The notes beneath the pieces are model-generated. The model was given only the letters and a program-made list of their open reading frames with translations. It made no database searches and was not told the origin of the DNA. Shown piece after piece: positions 52,767-61,001 of a DNA stretch of 64,000 nt (positions within the stretch are counted from its first letter, which is position 1; every line of letters begins with the position of its first letter). The DNA is from Sphingomonas naasensis (GTDB taxonomy: Bacteria; Pseudomonadota; Alphaproteobacteria; Sphingomonadales; Sphingomonadaceae), in NCBI RefSeq assembly GCF_004792695.1, contig NZ_SRXU01000008.1:124001-188000 (forward strand), given 5' to 3'. Made by a program: the position numbers and the translations under genes.

Positions 52767-53717
52767 TCAATGCGACTGGTACGGCCGGCCCGACTGGATC
52801 AGGCGCTGGCGGCTGGTGTTGCCGGGCACCGCGATGTGCGTCGCCGGATCATATTCCTTGCCCACCGCCGGGCTGCCCTGCGGCACCCAGATGCTGATCA
52901 CGGTGTTGCTGTAGCTCTGCGGCACGTAGCGGACATAATAGCCGTCGGGATGGATGCTCCAGCGGCCCGACGGAATGTCCTGGCTGCCCGGCCCCATCGG
53001 CGCCGCGCCGGCGAGCACCGCGACGCGCTCCATATCGGCGAAGGTTGCGCCCGGCGTCGTCAGCATCCGGCGCAGATCGGCCTCGGCCTGCAGCACGCTG
53101 CGGATCGGCCCCGGCAGATTGTCGGCGAGCGGCCCGGTGGTCAGCACGTCGAGCGCGTTGCGGTTGAGCGCGGCGAGCTGGCGCGGCGTCAGCAGCCGCG
53201 CCGCGACTGCCTTGTGCTCGGACGAGAGATCCTCGAACTTGGCGCGCGCGATGATCGCCCACAGCAAAGTCTGGATATCGTGCTGGTCGATCTCGGGATG
53301 GTTCACCGAGTTGCGCACGATCGTCATCACCGCGTCCTCGGCCGGGCCCTTGGGCGGCGCGTAGAGATAGCCGTCGCCACCGCCCGGGCCGTGCGTCCCC
53401 GCCTTGAGGCAGTAGCTCTGGTCGTGGAACTCGTAATAGCCCGGCTGGAGCACGAAGCCGCCGTTCGGCGTGCGCTGCAGCGTCATCAGCGAGCGCGTCG
53501 GCTCGCGCGGGGTGAAGCCGTCCTTGCTCGAATCGCCCCATTTGGCGTCGGGCAGGCTGGTGGTGATCGGCTGACGATCGCCGAGGATCGACGTGGGCTT
53601 GAGCCCAACCTTCTTGGCAAGGCCGCCGAGCCCGCCGAATTGCGCCTCGGCCGGGCTCGCCGCCAGCGTCAATGCCGCCACCGCCGCAGCCACGGCGAAA
53701 AGATTTCGGATTCTCAC
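52767..53717 (-). CDS. Secreted orphan protein
   Basis: 316 residues from a GTG (codon 53717-53715). Signal peptide about 1-25 (ending SPAEAQ). The mature part has FVLQPGYYEFHDQSYCLKAG, a helical middle (RLLTPRQLAALNRNALDVL) and a C-terminal beta part ending in TRQRLIQSGRP-like residues. I recognise no family by name; similar secreted proteins are common in sphingomonads. It could be involved in envelope assembly, but no function can be claimed. Confidence 0.72.
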   Translation of the reverse strand: MRIRNLFAVAAAVAALTLAASPAEAQFGGLGGLAKKVGLKPTSILGDRQPITTSLPDAKWGDSSKDGFTPREPTRSLMTLQRTPNGGFVLQPGYYEFHDQSYCLKAGTHGPGGGDGYLYAPPKGPAEDAVMTIVRNSVNHPEIDQHDIQTLLWAIIARAKFEDLSSEHKAVAARLLTPRQLAALNRNALDVLTTGPLADNLPGPIRSVLQAEADLRRMLTTPGATFADMERVAVLAGAAPMGPGSQDIPSGRWSIHPDGYYVRYVPQSYSNTVISIWVPQGSPAVGKEYDPATHIAVPGNTSRQRLIQSGRPYQSH

Positions 53718-53745
53718 AGCGGTCTCCCCAACGCTTGATGAAACA

Positions 53746-53765
53746 CGCGACTCCTCGCAGTCGCG
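53746..53765. other. Small hairpin upstream of the secreted orphan
   Basis: CGCGACT/AGTCGCG with a 6-nt loop in the 206-bp gap 53718-53923. Nothing else stands out in this gap; promoters for both sides may lie here. Confidence 0.35.
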
Positions 53766-53923
53766 ATCGGCGCCCCTAATACATCCGATTAGCTATGGCG
53801 AGCGAAGGTTTTCGCCGGGCGCCATGCCCTCCGGTTCATGGAAAGACTTGCGTAGCCGCGCGATCTTCGTGCGCGGACTGAAGTCGCCGCGCATTTGATT
53901 TCGCTATTGCCGCGCGACGGCTG

Positions 53924-54142
53924 TCAGTCGTGCCGTGCGGGCGGGACGCTCCACCGGCGCAGCGCTTCCTCGACCTGCTCGGCGCTGAACTCGCCGAGCG
54001 GGCTGCGGATGGTGAAGCCGCTCCGCCGCTCGGCGGCGATCGCCAGCAGCCCATGCGCCATGATCACCAACGGCCCGCGCGCGACGCGGCTGTCGCCGGC
54101 AATCGCATCGTCGGTCCGGTGAATCTCGGCGGGCATGTTCAT
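53924..54142 (-). CDS. Small unknown protein upstream of glnB
   Basis: 72 residues from ATG giving MNMPAEIHRTDDAI; the next in-frame ATG is two codons later. A plausible small globular protein with mixed composition (GPLVIMAHGLLAIAAERRSG; C-terminus RRWSVPPARHD). No ribosome-binding site is evident and no family is recognised, so it is less certain than its neighbours. If not real, the gap from 53718 to 54410 would be empty. Confidence 0.45.
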   Translation of the reverse strand: MNMPAEIHRTDDAIAGDSRVARGPLVIMAHGLLAIAAERRSGFTIRSPLGEFSAEQVEEALRRWSVPPARHD

Positions 54143-54214
54143 CGGCAACAGCAAGAAGCGACTCCCCGGCAAATCGTACCTGCGGTAACCCGCAGATAGA
54201 ACCGCCGTTCCATT

Positions 54215-54230
54215 TATAGTATTATAGTAT
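54215..54230. repeat. Tandem TATAGTAT repeat in an AT-rich patch
   Basis: Two directly abutting TATAGTAT units, the most AT-rich patch in this gap. A 6-bp hairpin CTGCGG/CCGCAG lies just before it at 54180-54195. The minus strand reads TATAAT here, so it may be the promoter of the small gene at 53924-54142. Confidence 0.4.
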
Positions 54231-54349
54231 CAAGCTATGGGGAAGCGCACTGCCGCCGAATGAGGCAGTCGCGGCGGCGCTGCCCGTTTGGAAGGCACTT
54301 GTTTCGCCTTGCGCGGCGTGTAACCCGAGAGGCATTCTCGACTCCGCCT

Positions 54350-54364
54350 CTGGCACGGATGTTG
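54350..54364 (+). promoter_or_regulatory. Sigma-54 promoter of glnB-glnA
   Basis: TGGCACGGATGTTGC matches the -24/-12 consensus TGGCAC-N5-TTGC at every fixed base; GG and GC are 12 nt apart as required. It lies 46 nt before the glnB GTG, placing the transcription start near 54376. NtrC activation under nitrogen limitation is expected; no clear NtrC sites were picked out by eye. Confidence 0.85.
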
Positions 54365-54410
54365 CCAGACGCGCGCTACGGGGAACTGCCTCACTCCTTT
54401 GGGGGAACAC

Positions 54411-54749
54411 GTGAAAAAGATCGAAGCGATCATCAAGCCGTTCAAGCTCGATGAAGTGAAGGAGGCGCTGCACGAGGTCGGCGTCAGCGGCATCACCGTC
54501 ACCGAGGCGAAGGGCTTCGGCCGTCAGAAGGGGCATACCGAGCTCTATCGCGGCGCCGAATATGTCGTGGACTTCCTCCCCAAGGTGAAGCTCGAGGTGG
54601 TGGTCGACGATACGCTCGCCGATCGCGTTGTCGAGGCGATCGCCGTCGCCGCGCAGACCGGCCGCATCGGCGACGGCAAGATCTTCGTGATCCCGGTCGA
54701 GACCGCGCTGCGCATCCGTACCGGCGAGCGCAACGAAAACGCGATTTGA
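54411..54749 (+). CDS. glnB: Nitrogen regulatory protein P-II
   Basis: 112 residues from GTG after GGGGGA, exactly the P-II length. MKKIEAIIKPFKLDEVKEAL start, T-loop GFGRQKGHTELYRGAEY with uridylylation site Tyr51, and GDGKIFVIPVETALRIRTGE binding ATP/2-oxoglutarate. Senses nitrogen status and controls GlnE/NtrB and so GlnA activity. Being upstream of glnA, and not amtB, supports GlnB rather than GlnK. Confidence 0.96.
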   Translation: MKKIEAIIKPFKLDEVKEALHEVGVSGITVTEAKGFGRQKGHTELYRGAEYVVDFLPKVKLEVVVDDTLADRVVEAIAVAAQTGRIGDGKIFVIPVETALRIRTGERNENAI

Positions 54750-54768
54750 CGCAGCGCAGCACTGTAAT
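54746..54768. promoter_or_regulatory. Upstream motif shared with TonB receptor gene (copy 1)
   Basis: TTGACGCAGCGCAGCACTGT followed by AAT; compare 57373-57397. It lies in the glnB-glnA gap (92 nt), covering the glnB stop. The -35-like TTGACG and TGTAAT are only 11 nt apart, so it is not a normal sigma-70 promoter. Confidence 0.35.
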
Positions 54769-54841
54769 ATTGCGGCGCGCGAACAGGTAATTTTATTGCC
54801 CGATTCGGCGGGCAGACGAAAGAGAGCGAAAGGGTATACCA

Positions 54842-56254
54842 ATGGCGAATTCGGCCAGCGACGTTCTGAAGATGGTGAAGGAAAACGAGATCGAGTGGAT
54901 CGACCTCCGCTTCACCGATCCCAAGGGCAAGTGGCAGCACCTCACCATGGTCGCCAAGGTGATCGGCGAGGATGAGCTCACCGACGGTCTGATGTTCGAC
55001 GGTTCGTCGATCGAGGGCTGGAAGGCGATCAACGAGTCGGACATGATCCTCAAGCCCGATCTCGACGCGGTGTGGATCGATCCGTTCTCGGCAACGCCGA
55101 TGCTGATCCTCGTCTGCGACATCGTCGAGCCGTCGACCGGCGAGCTCTATGCCCGCGATCCGCGCTCGACCGCCAAGCGCTCGGAAGCCTATCTCAAGAC
55201 GCTCGGCCTCGGCGACACCGTCTATGTCGGCCCCGAAGCCGAGTTCTTCATGTTCGACGACGTCCGCTTCGAGAACAGCTATGCGACGTCCTACTACGCG
55301 ATCGACGACATCGAGCTGCCCGGCAATTCCGGCAAGGAATATGAAGCCGGCAACCTCGGCCACCGTCCGCGCGCCAAGGGCGGCTATTTCCCCGTCGCCC
55401 CGGTCGATTCGGCGGTCGACATCCGCGGCGAGATGGTCTCGACCATGCTCGAAATGGGCCTGCCCTGCGACAAGCATCACCACGAAGTCGCCGCCGCGCA
55501 GCACGAGCTCGGCCTGACCTATGGCACGCTCGTCCAGACCGCCGATCGCATGCAGATCTACAAGTATGTCGTCCATCAGGTTGCGCATGCCTATGGCAAG
55601 ACCGCGACCTTCATGCCCAAGCCGATCAAGGAAGATAACGGCTCGGGCATGCACACCCACATCTCGATCTGGGAAAAGGGCGCCAACACCTTCGCCGGCA
55701 ACGGCTATGCCGGCCTGTCGGATGCGTGCCTCTACTTCATCGGCGGCGTGATCAAGCACGCCAAGGCGCTCAACGCCTTCACCAACCCGACCACCAACAG
55801 CTACAAGCGGCTGGTGCCGGGCTATGAAGCCCCCGTGCTGCTCGCCTATTCGTCGCGCAACCGCTCGGCTTCGTGCCGCATCCCCTATGGTGCGGGCACC
55901 AAGGCGAAGCGCGTCGAGTTCCGCTTCCCCGATGCGCTGGCCAATCCGTATCTCTGCTACGCGGCGCTGCTGATGGCCGGCCTCGACGGCATCCAGAACA
56001 AGATCCATCCGGGCGATCCGATGGACAAGAACCTCTATGATCTGCCGCCGGCCGAGCTCGAGCAGGTGCCGACCGTCTGCGGTTCGCTCCGCGAAGCGCT
56101 CGACAGCCTCGAGGCGGACATGGACTTCCTGCTCAAGGGCGACGTGTTCAGCCGCGACCAGGTCGCCGCCTATGTCGAGATCAAGCGCGCCGAAGTCGCC
56201 CGTTGGGAGATGACGCCGAGCCCGGTCGAATACGACATGTACTATTCGGCCTGA
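54842..56254 (+). CDS. glnA: Glutamine synthetase type I
   Basis: 470 residues, as in the GSI-beta type. Opening IEWIDLRFTDPKGKWQHL, the ammonia-site loop MFDGSSIEGW, HHEVAAAQHELG, the ATP region KPIKEDNGSGMHTH, and the adenylylation site in KNLYDLPPAE (Tyr399), so GlnE control is expected. AAAGGG is 7 nt before the ATG. Co-transcribed with glnB from the sigma-54 promoter and possibly from an own promoter in the gap. Confidence 0.97.
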   Translation: MANSASDVLKMVKENEIEWIDLRFTDPKGKWQHLTMVAKVIGEDELTDGLMFDGSSIEGWKAINESDMILKPDLDAVWIDPFSATPMLILVCDIVEPSTGELYARDPRSTAKRSEAYLKTLGLGDTVYVGPEAEFFMFDDVRFENSYATSYYAIDDIELPGNSGKEYEAGNLGHRPRAKGGYFPVAPVDSAVDIRGEMVSTMLEMGLPCDKHHHEVAAAQHELGLTYGTLVQTADRMQIYKYVVHQVAHAYGKTATFMPKPIKEDNGSGMHTHISIWEKGANTFAGNGYAGLSDACLYFIGGVIKHAKALNAFTNPTTNSYKRLVPGYEAPVLLAYSSRNRSASCRIPYGAGTKAKRVEFRFPDALANPYLCYAALLMAGLDGIQNKIHPGDPMDKNLYDLPPAELEQVPTVCGSLREALDSLEADMDFLLKGDVFSRDQVAAYVEIKRAEVARWEMTPSPVEYDMYYSA

Positions 56255-56281
56255 TCCATTTCGAAACGGACCAAAATCAAG

Positions 56282-56309
56282 CGCCCGGACTGAAAAGTCC
56301 GGGCGTTTT
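56282..56309 (+). terminator. Intrinsic terminator after glnA
   Basis: Perfect 10-bp stem CGCCCGGACT/AGTCCGGGCG, GAAA tetraloop, then TTTT, 28 nt past the stop. Confidence 0.93.
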
Positions 56310-56468
56310 CCTGTTGTACCGGGCAAAGCTTGCTGTTGAGCGCACCGGCCCCGCGCGCGACGCTGCTCGACAACGGGGCCGATCCTTACCAGGCTCGATT
56401 GACGTCTCCCCCGCGCCGTGATGCATTCTTCCCGCTGATTCGAGCGATATCCTTTGGGGGAAGGCGCG

Positions 56469-56969
56469 ATGGTTCCGGCGATTTTGAAAAGGACGGTGTT
56501 GCTGTGGGTATTCGTGCTCGCGGCCTGCACGATTCACCTGGCGCCCAGTTATGATCCGGCGCTGGTCGACGGGCTGAACAAGGCCCACACCGAAACCCTG
56601 ACGCTCTTCGCCGGGCTGGAAACGGCTTCGGGACCCGAGACCTTCCCCGCCTATCAGGAGCGCTACGCCTCGGTGATCGGCCAGTTCGAGGCATTGCGGC
56701 AACGCGCCGAGGCCCGCGAGATTCCGCCGCTGGCCGGGCGCCTCGTCAAGCTCAAGGCAGTCGAGAAGCTCTGCGGGTCCGGAGCCGACGCCACGGAGTG
56801 CGTGAACGTCACTCCCAAAAGATTGGAGAACATCGTCGCGGGCCTCCGCGTCCTTCGCGACCGGCACAGGACCAGGGGTCTCGCATCCGATTCCGTCGAG
56901 CTTGCCCGCGACGCCTATGATCCCGCGATCCATTTGGCGCTGTCCGTCGAAAACGCACTGAAGCGATAG
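56469..56969 (+). CDS. Unknown lipoprotein
   Basis: 166 residues from ATG 5 nt after GGGGGAAGG. Lipobox VFVLAAC (Cys about 21) shows a lipoprotein. The mature part is helical with YDPALVDGLNKAHTETLTLF and a long charged helix; two further cysteines (KLCGSGADATECVN) could pair. Family not recognised. Encoded 9 nt before an unknown 121-residue protein, so they form an operon. Confidence 0.75.
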   Translation: MVPAILKRTVLLWVFVLAACTIHLAPSYDPALVDGLNKAHTETLTLFAGLETASGPETFPAYQERYASVIGQFEALRQRAEAREIPPLAGRLVKLKAVEKLCGSGADATECVNVTPKRLENIVAGLRVLRDRHRTRGLASDSVELARDAYDPAIHLALSVENALKR

Positions 56970-56978
56970 GAGGCGACG

Positions 56979-57344
56979 ATGAGCGACGACATACTCAACG
57001 ATCTGGTCTCGGCACTGAAGGGCGAACTGGGCGCCGGCTATTCGGCGATCAGCGGCATTGTCGAGAATCAGGGGAAATTGCTGGCAAAACAGGCCGAGCA
57101 CATCGCCAAATCGCGCATCAGCGGCTCGCTCAGGGACGACGACGATCTCTATCATTTCTATCTGCAGAGCCTGCAGGACAACACCGTCGCCACGGCGAAG
57201 GCCGTCGTCATGCTCTCGGCGCTGACGATCGAAAAGGCGTGGAACGCCATCGCCGGGGTGCTGTGGGGCGGTATCCGCACGATCCTGGGCGGCGCCGGGG
57301 TGCCCGGCAATCTGCTGCCCGAAACGCCGCCGATCCATCTCTGA
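56979..57344 (+). CDS. Unknown amphipathic helical protein, partner of lipoprotein
   Basis: 121 residues, no signal peptide. Predicted mostly helical: MSDDILNDLVSALKGELGAG, then charged DDDDLYHFYLQSLQD, then a hydrophobic helix (about 75-105, WNAIAGVLWGGIRTILGGAG) that could enter a membrane. AGGAGG precedes the ATG. No family named. Partner of the lipoprotein by position. Confidence 0.7.
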   Translation: MSDDILNDLVSALKGELGAGYSAISGIVENQGKLLAKQAEHIAKSRISGSLRDDDDLYHFYLQSLQDNTVATAKAVVMLSALTIEKAWNAIAGVLWGGIRTILGGAGVPGNLLPETPPIHL

Positions 57345-57372
57345 CGCCTTTTCCCGCCGGCGCGCAGTGACA

Positions 57373-57397
57373 TTGACGCAACGCAGCAAAGTGTAAT
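57373..57397. promoter_or_regulatory. Upstream motif shared with glnA (copy 2)
   Basis: TTGACGCAACGCAGCAAAGT followed by GTAAT, 95 nt before the TonB receptor start. Aligns with 54746-54768, with two extra bases before TGTAAT. Role unknown. Confidence 0.35.
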
Positions 57398-57492
57398 TTT
57401 TCCGACGCGAAAACGTCATCGCAACCGCATCGAACTGTCAAACAGCGCCCCTAGAGCCGCCCCCGAACAACACAGATCAATTCGGGGGCGTC

Positions 57493-59826
57493 ATGAATTT
57501 CAAGCTTCTCCTCGCGGCCGGGATCAGCGGCTTCGCGCTCACGCTCGCCGCAACTGCGGCGGCGCAGACTGCCGATACCGGCGCGGACGATGCCGAGGCG
57601 ATCAAGACCGCCGCGGAAATCGTCGTCCAGGCGCAGATCGGCTTTCGCAACCGCAGCGAGGATACCGAGCCCAAGCTCGTCTATGACACCGATTACTTCC
57701 AGCGTTTCGAACCGCTGACCGCCGGCGACGCGCTCAAGCGCGTGCCTTCGGTGACCTTCCTGTCGGACGTTATCGAGAGCGACGGCGCGCGGCTGCGCGG
57801 TCTAGACCCCGGCTATACCCAGATCCTGATCAACGGCGAGAAGGTCCCCGGCTCGAACGCCGATCGCTCCTTCTTCCTCGATCGCATTCCCGCCGAGCTG
57901 ATCAGCCGGGTCGAGATCGTCCGCTCCTCCTCGGCGCGCCGCACCGGCGACGCCGTGGCCGGCACGCTCAACATCGTGCTGCGCGACGGTTACGAGCTCG
58001 ACGGCGGCTATGTCCGCGGCGGCGCGCTGCGCTTCCGCAACGACAAGGTCGTGCCGAGCGTCGGCGCGGTCTATGGCGGCGCGATCGGCGAGAGCCGCAT
58101 CCTGCTCGGCGCCAACGTCCAGGGCCGCTACAATCCCAAGCTCAAGACCAGCCTGCGCTATTCGGATTCGCCCGAGAACAACCCGAACTACGCGACCGAC
58201 GATTTCGTCAATCGCGAGGACCAGACCGACACGCGCGACGGCATGGACTATGCGTTCAACGCCACCTGGGGACTCAACACCGGCGGCACCGATGTCGAGC
58301 TGAGCGCCTTCTATGTCCGCAACGACCGCAAGGAGAGCGAGCGCTCGTTCGAATATGACGATCCCACCGCCGTCACCGGCTCGGTCCGCGGCACCCCCGC
58401 CGGCAATCTGCTGACCGACAACGCCAATGTGAACGACATCCAGCAGGACAATTATTCGCTCGCCGGCAAGCTCAAGCAGGAATGGGCGCTCGGCAAGACC
58501 TCGCTCAAGCTCGGCTTCGCGCGCTTCATCGATCGCCAGGACGAGACCGAGTTCGAAGTCGATTTCGATCGCGCCGCGCCCCGCTTCACCGGCGATCTGA
58601 CCGAGACGCACATCGACGATCGGGAATTGTCGCTCTCGCTCGACCATCAGTTCGACATCGGCGCCAATGCCGACATCGTCATCGGCGGGTTCCTCCAGAA
58701 CAAGGACCGCGACACCGACATCCGCACGATCCGCCAGCGCTTCAACCTGCCGGCCTCGGTGCATGGCTGGAACCAGTTCTCCGAGAACCCCACCGGCTTC
58801 GCCCGCCAGTTCGATCCCTCCGCGCCCGAGCCGGGCAGCGTCAACCGCGTCGAGGAAGACCGCCGCGACGCCTTCGCGCTGATCGAGGGCAAGTCGGGCG
58901 CCTTCGCGTGGGAAGCCGGCCTGCGCTACGAATCGACCCGCGTCCGCATCGAGGACCAGACCGTGGCGCCCGCGCTCGCCACGCAGCGCAACGATTACGA
59001 CATCCTGCTGCCCTCAGCCTCGCTCAAGATCGACGTCACGCCGTCGGACCGCATCACCCTGTCGGCGGCGCGCACCAATCGCCGGCCGCGGCTCGACTAT
59101 ATCTCGCCTGCGCGGCTGCTCGCCGAGCTCGGCGACAATGATCTCCAGGGCAATCCCGATCTCCGCGCGGAGACCGCATGGGGCGGCGACGCGGGCTATG
59201 AGCACCGCATCGGCAGCACCGGCGTGGTCGGCATCAACTTCTTCTACCGCAACATCACCAACCTGATCGAGCTCGCCAACACCGGCGAGGAAGGCTCGGA
59301 AGGCTCGGGCACCTTCGTGCTCCAGCCGCGCAACACCGGCGACGGCAATGTCTATGGCGTCGAGTTCGATCTCTCGACCGACCTGCGCTTCATCGGAATG
59401 AAGGACACCGGCATCTTCGGCAATTTCTCGTACCTCGAGAGCGACATCGACGACGAGTTCGGCTCGCGCCGCTTCAACGGCCAGTCGAAATATGTCTTCA
59501 ACGTCGGCTTCATCCAGAACCTGCCCAGCTATGGCGCGGCGTTCGGCGCGACCTATCGCAAGCAGGGCGGCGCGTTCGATCGCACCGTCGGCGAGGAAGT
59601 CACCACCAATTATGGCGGCGATCTCGAGATCTTCGTCGAGAAGCGCTTCGGCGACAGCGTCACGGTCCGCGCGGTCGGCTCGAACCTGCTCGACGGCCAC
59701 AAGGACGAGGTGTTCAACAAGTTCACCACGATCGAGGACCAGACCGATCGAATCTTCGACGAGTATGAGATCGAGAGCGAACGCGCTGGCCCGGTCTTCC
59801 AGCTCATGGCACGTGTCGCCTTCTGA
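57493..59826 (+). CDS. TonB-dependent outer-membrane receptor
   Basis: 777 residues. Signal peptide 1-24; short TonB-box-like region; plug domain (about 50-165) with TAGDALKRVPSVTFL and AELISRVEIVRSSSARRTGDAVAG; then a beta-barrel to a C-terminal Phe (MARVAF). Family features place it with the sphingomonad receptors of the TonB/'catecholate-like' group. The next gene, starting within its stop, encodes a phytase lipoprotein, so the likely substrate is phytate or a breakdown product. An AT-rich leader lies upstream. Confidence 0.95.
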   Translation: MNFKLLLAAGISGFALTLAATAAAQTADTGADDAEAIKTAAEIVVQAQIGFRNRSEDTEPKLVYDTDYFQRFEPLTAGDALKRVPSVTFLSDVIESDGARLRGLDPGYTQILINGEKVPGSNADRSFFLDRIPAELISRVEIVRSSSARRTGDAVAGTLNIVLRDGYELDGGYVRGGALRFRNDKVVPSVGAVYGGAIGESRILLGANVQGRYNPKLKTSLRYSDSPENNPNYATDDFVNREDQTDTRDGMDYAFNATWGLNTGGTDVELSAFYVRNDRKESERSFEYDDPTAVTGSVRGTPAGNLLTDNANVNDIQQDNYSLAGKLKQEWALGKTSLKLGFARFIDRQDETEFEVDFDRAAPRFTGDLTETHIDDRELSLSLDHQFDIGANADIVIGGFLQNKDRDTDIRTIRQRFNLPASVHGWNQFSENPTGFARQFDPSAPEPGSVNRVEEDRRDAFALIEGKSGAFAWEAGLRYESTRVRIEDQTVAPALATQRNDYDILLPSASLKIDVTPSDRITLSAARTNRRPRLDYISPARLLAELGDNDLQGNPDLRAETAWGGDAGYEHRIGSTGVVGINFFYRNITNLIELANTGEEGSEGSGTFVLQPRNTGDGNVYGVEFDLSTDLRFIGMKDTGIFGNFSYLESDIDDEFGSRRFNGQSKYVFNVGFIQNLPSYGAAFGATYRKQGGAFDRTVGEEVTTNYGGDLEIFVEKRFGDSVTVRAVGSNLLDGHKDEVFNKFTTIEDQTDRIFDEYEIESERAGPVFQLMARVAF

Positions 59827-60869
59827 TGCGCACCGCCTTGATTGTCTCGCTGTGCCTGCTGGCGGGTTGCACCGCCGGCGCGCCACGCCCCGTCTTCTCC
59901 CCCGCGCCGACCGCCACGGTCGCGGCGCGGGGCGAGACCGAGGCGGTCGGCACCGCCAATGCCGATGCCGCGGACGATCCCGCGATCTGGCGCAACCCGG
60001 CGGATCCGGCGGCCAGCCTGATCGTCGGCACCGACAAGAAGGCCGGGCTCTACGTCTATGATCTCGCCGGCCGGCAGCTGTCCTTCGTCGACGCCGGCCG
60101 GGTCAACAATGTCGATCTGCGCGACATGGGCGCGGCCGGGATTATCGTCGCGGCGAGCGATCGCAACGATCCGCTCAACGCGAAGCTCGCGCTGTTCCGC
60201 CTCGATCCGGCCACCCGCAAGCTCGCCGCGCTCGGCAAGCTCGCGGCAGGCGCGGGCGAGGCCTATGGCGTCTGCCTGTATCGCGACGGCGCCGCGCTCC
60301 ACGCGTTCAACGTCCTCAAGGACGGCACGATCACTCAGCTCGCGCTCGATCTGACCGGCGCGGCGCCCACCGGCAAGATCGTCCGCACGATGAAGCTCGC
60401 CACCCAGTCCGAAGGCTGCGTCGTCGACGAGCGTACCCACCGGCTCTACGTCGCCGAGGAGGATGTCGGCATGTGGCGCTTCGACGCCCGCGCCTCGGGC
60501 AGCACCGCCCCGGTCAAGCTCGCCTCGGCCGATGGCTATCAGATCGTCGCCGATACCGAAGGTGTCGCGCTCGCCGCCGAAGGTGACGGCGATGGCGATG
60601 GCGGCTATCTCCTCGTCTCGAGCCAGGGCGACAATGCCTATGCGGTCTATCGCCTCCGCGACGACGCCTATGTCGGCCGCTTCCGGGTGACCGCCGGCAA
60701 GTTCGGCGCGACCGAGGAGACCGACGGCATCGAGATCGTCACCGGCGATTTCGGCCCCGGCTTCCCGGGCGGATTGTTCATCGCGCAGGACGGGCACAAC
60801 GCCCCCGCGGCGCAGAATTTCAAGCTCGTCGCTTGGGCCGACATCAAGGCCGCGCTCGGGCTCGACTAA
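59826..60869 (+). CDS. Beta-propeller phytase lipoprotein
   Basis: 347 residues. Lipobox CLLAGC (Cys about 15). Beta-propeller phytase features: DDPAIWRNPADP (Ca-binding), GTDKKAGLYVYDL, VNNVDLR, EGCVVDERTHRLYVAEED, and a late GLFIAQDGHN. Releases phosphate from phytate in a Ca-dependent way. ATG overlaps the TonB receptor stop by 1 nt. Receptor plus BPP phytase is a known pairing in Caulobacter/Sphingomonas relatives. Confidence 0.94.
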   Translation: MRTALIVSLCLLAGCTAGAPRPVFSPAPTATVAARGETEAVGTANADAADDPAIWRNPADPAASLIVGTDKKAGLYVYDLAGRQLSFVDAGRVNNVDLRDMGAAGIIVAASDRNDPLNAKLALFRLDPATRKLAALGKLAAGAGEAYGVCLYRDGAALHAFNVLKDGTITQLALDLTGAAPTGKIVRTMKLATQSEGCVVDERTHRLYVAEEDVGMWRFDARASGSTAPVKLASADGYQIVADTEGVALAAEGDGDGDGGYLLVSSQGDNAYAVYRLRDDAYVGRFRVTAGKFGATEETDGIEIVTGDFGPGFPGGLFIAQDGHNAPAAQNFKLVAWADIKAALGLD

Positions 60870-60870
60870 T

Positions 60871-60964
60871 CCCTCTCCCTCTGGGAGAGGGAAGGAGCGC
60901 CGAAGGCGCGGAAGGGTGAGGATCGATATCTGCCCTCACCCTTCCCCTCGCCGTGCGAGCGGGA
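60871..60964. repeat. Intergenic compound palindrome, family B
   Basis: CCCTCTCCC/GGGAGAGGG (60871-60891), then GCGCC/GGCGC, then GGAAGGGTGAG/CTCACCCTTCC. Same core as at 1094-1218. Lies directly after the phytase stop. Confidence 0.7.
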
Positions 60965-61001
60965 GATTGCGCCACGACACCGGTAAATCTACGCTCCCCG
61001 C

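Noticed and set aside
54545..56530. A 661-codon frame antisense to glnB-glnA
   Set aside because: Same GC effect; glnB and glnA are certain.
57360..57450. Pho box before the TonB receptor-phytase operon
   Set aside because: Only single CTGTCA-like half-sites; the 11-bp direct-repeat spacing of PhoB sites is not met.
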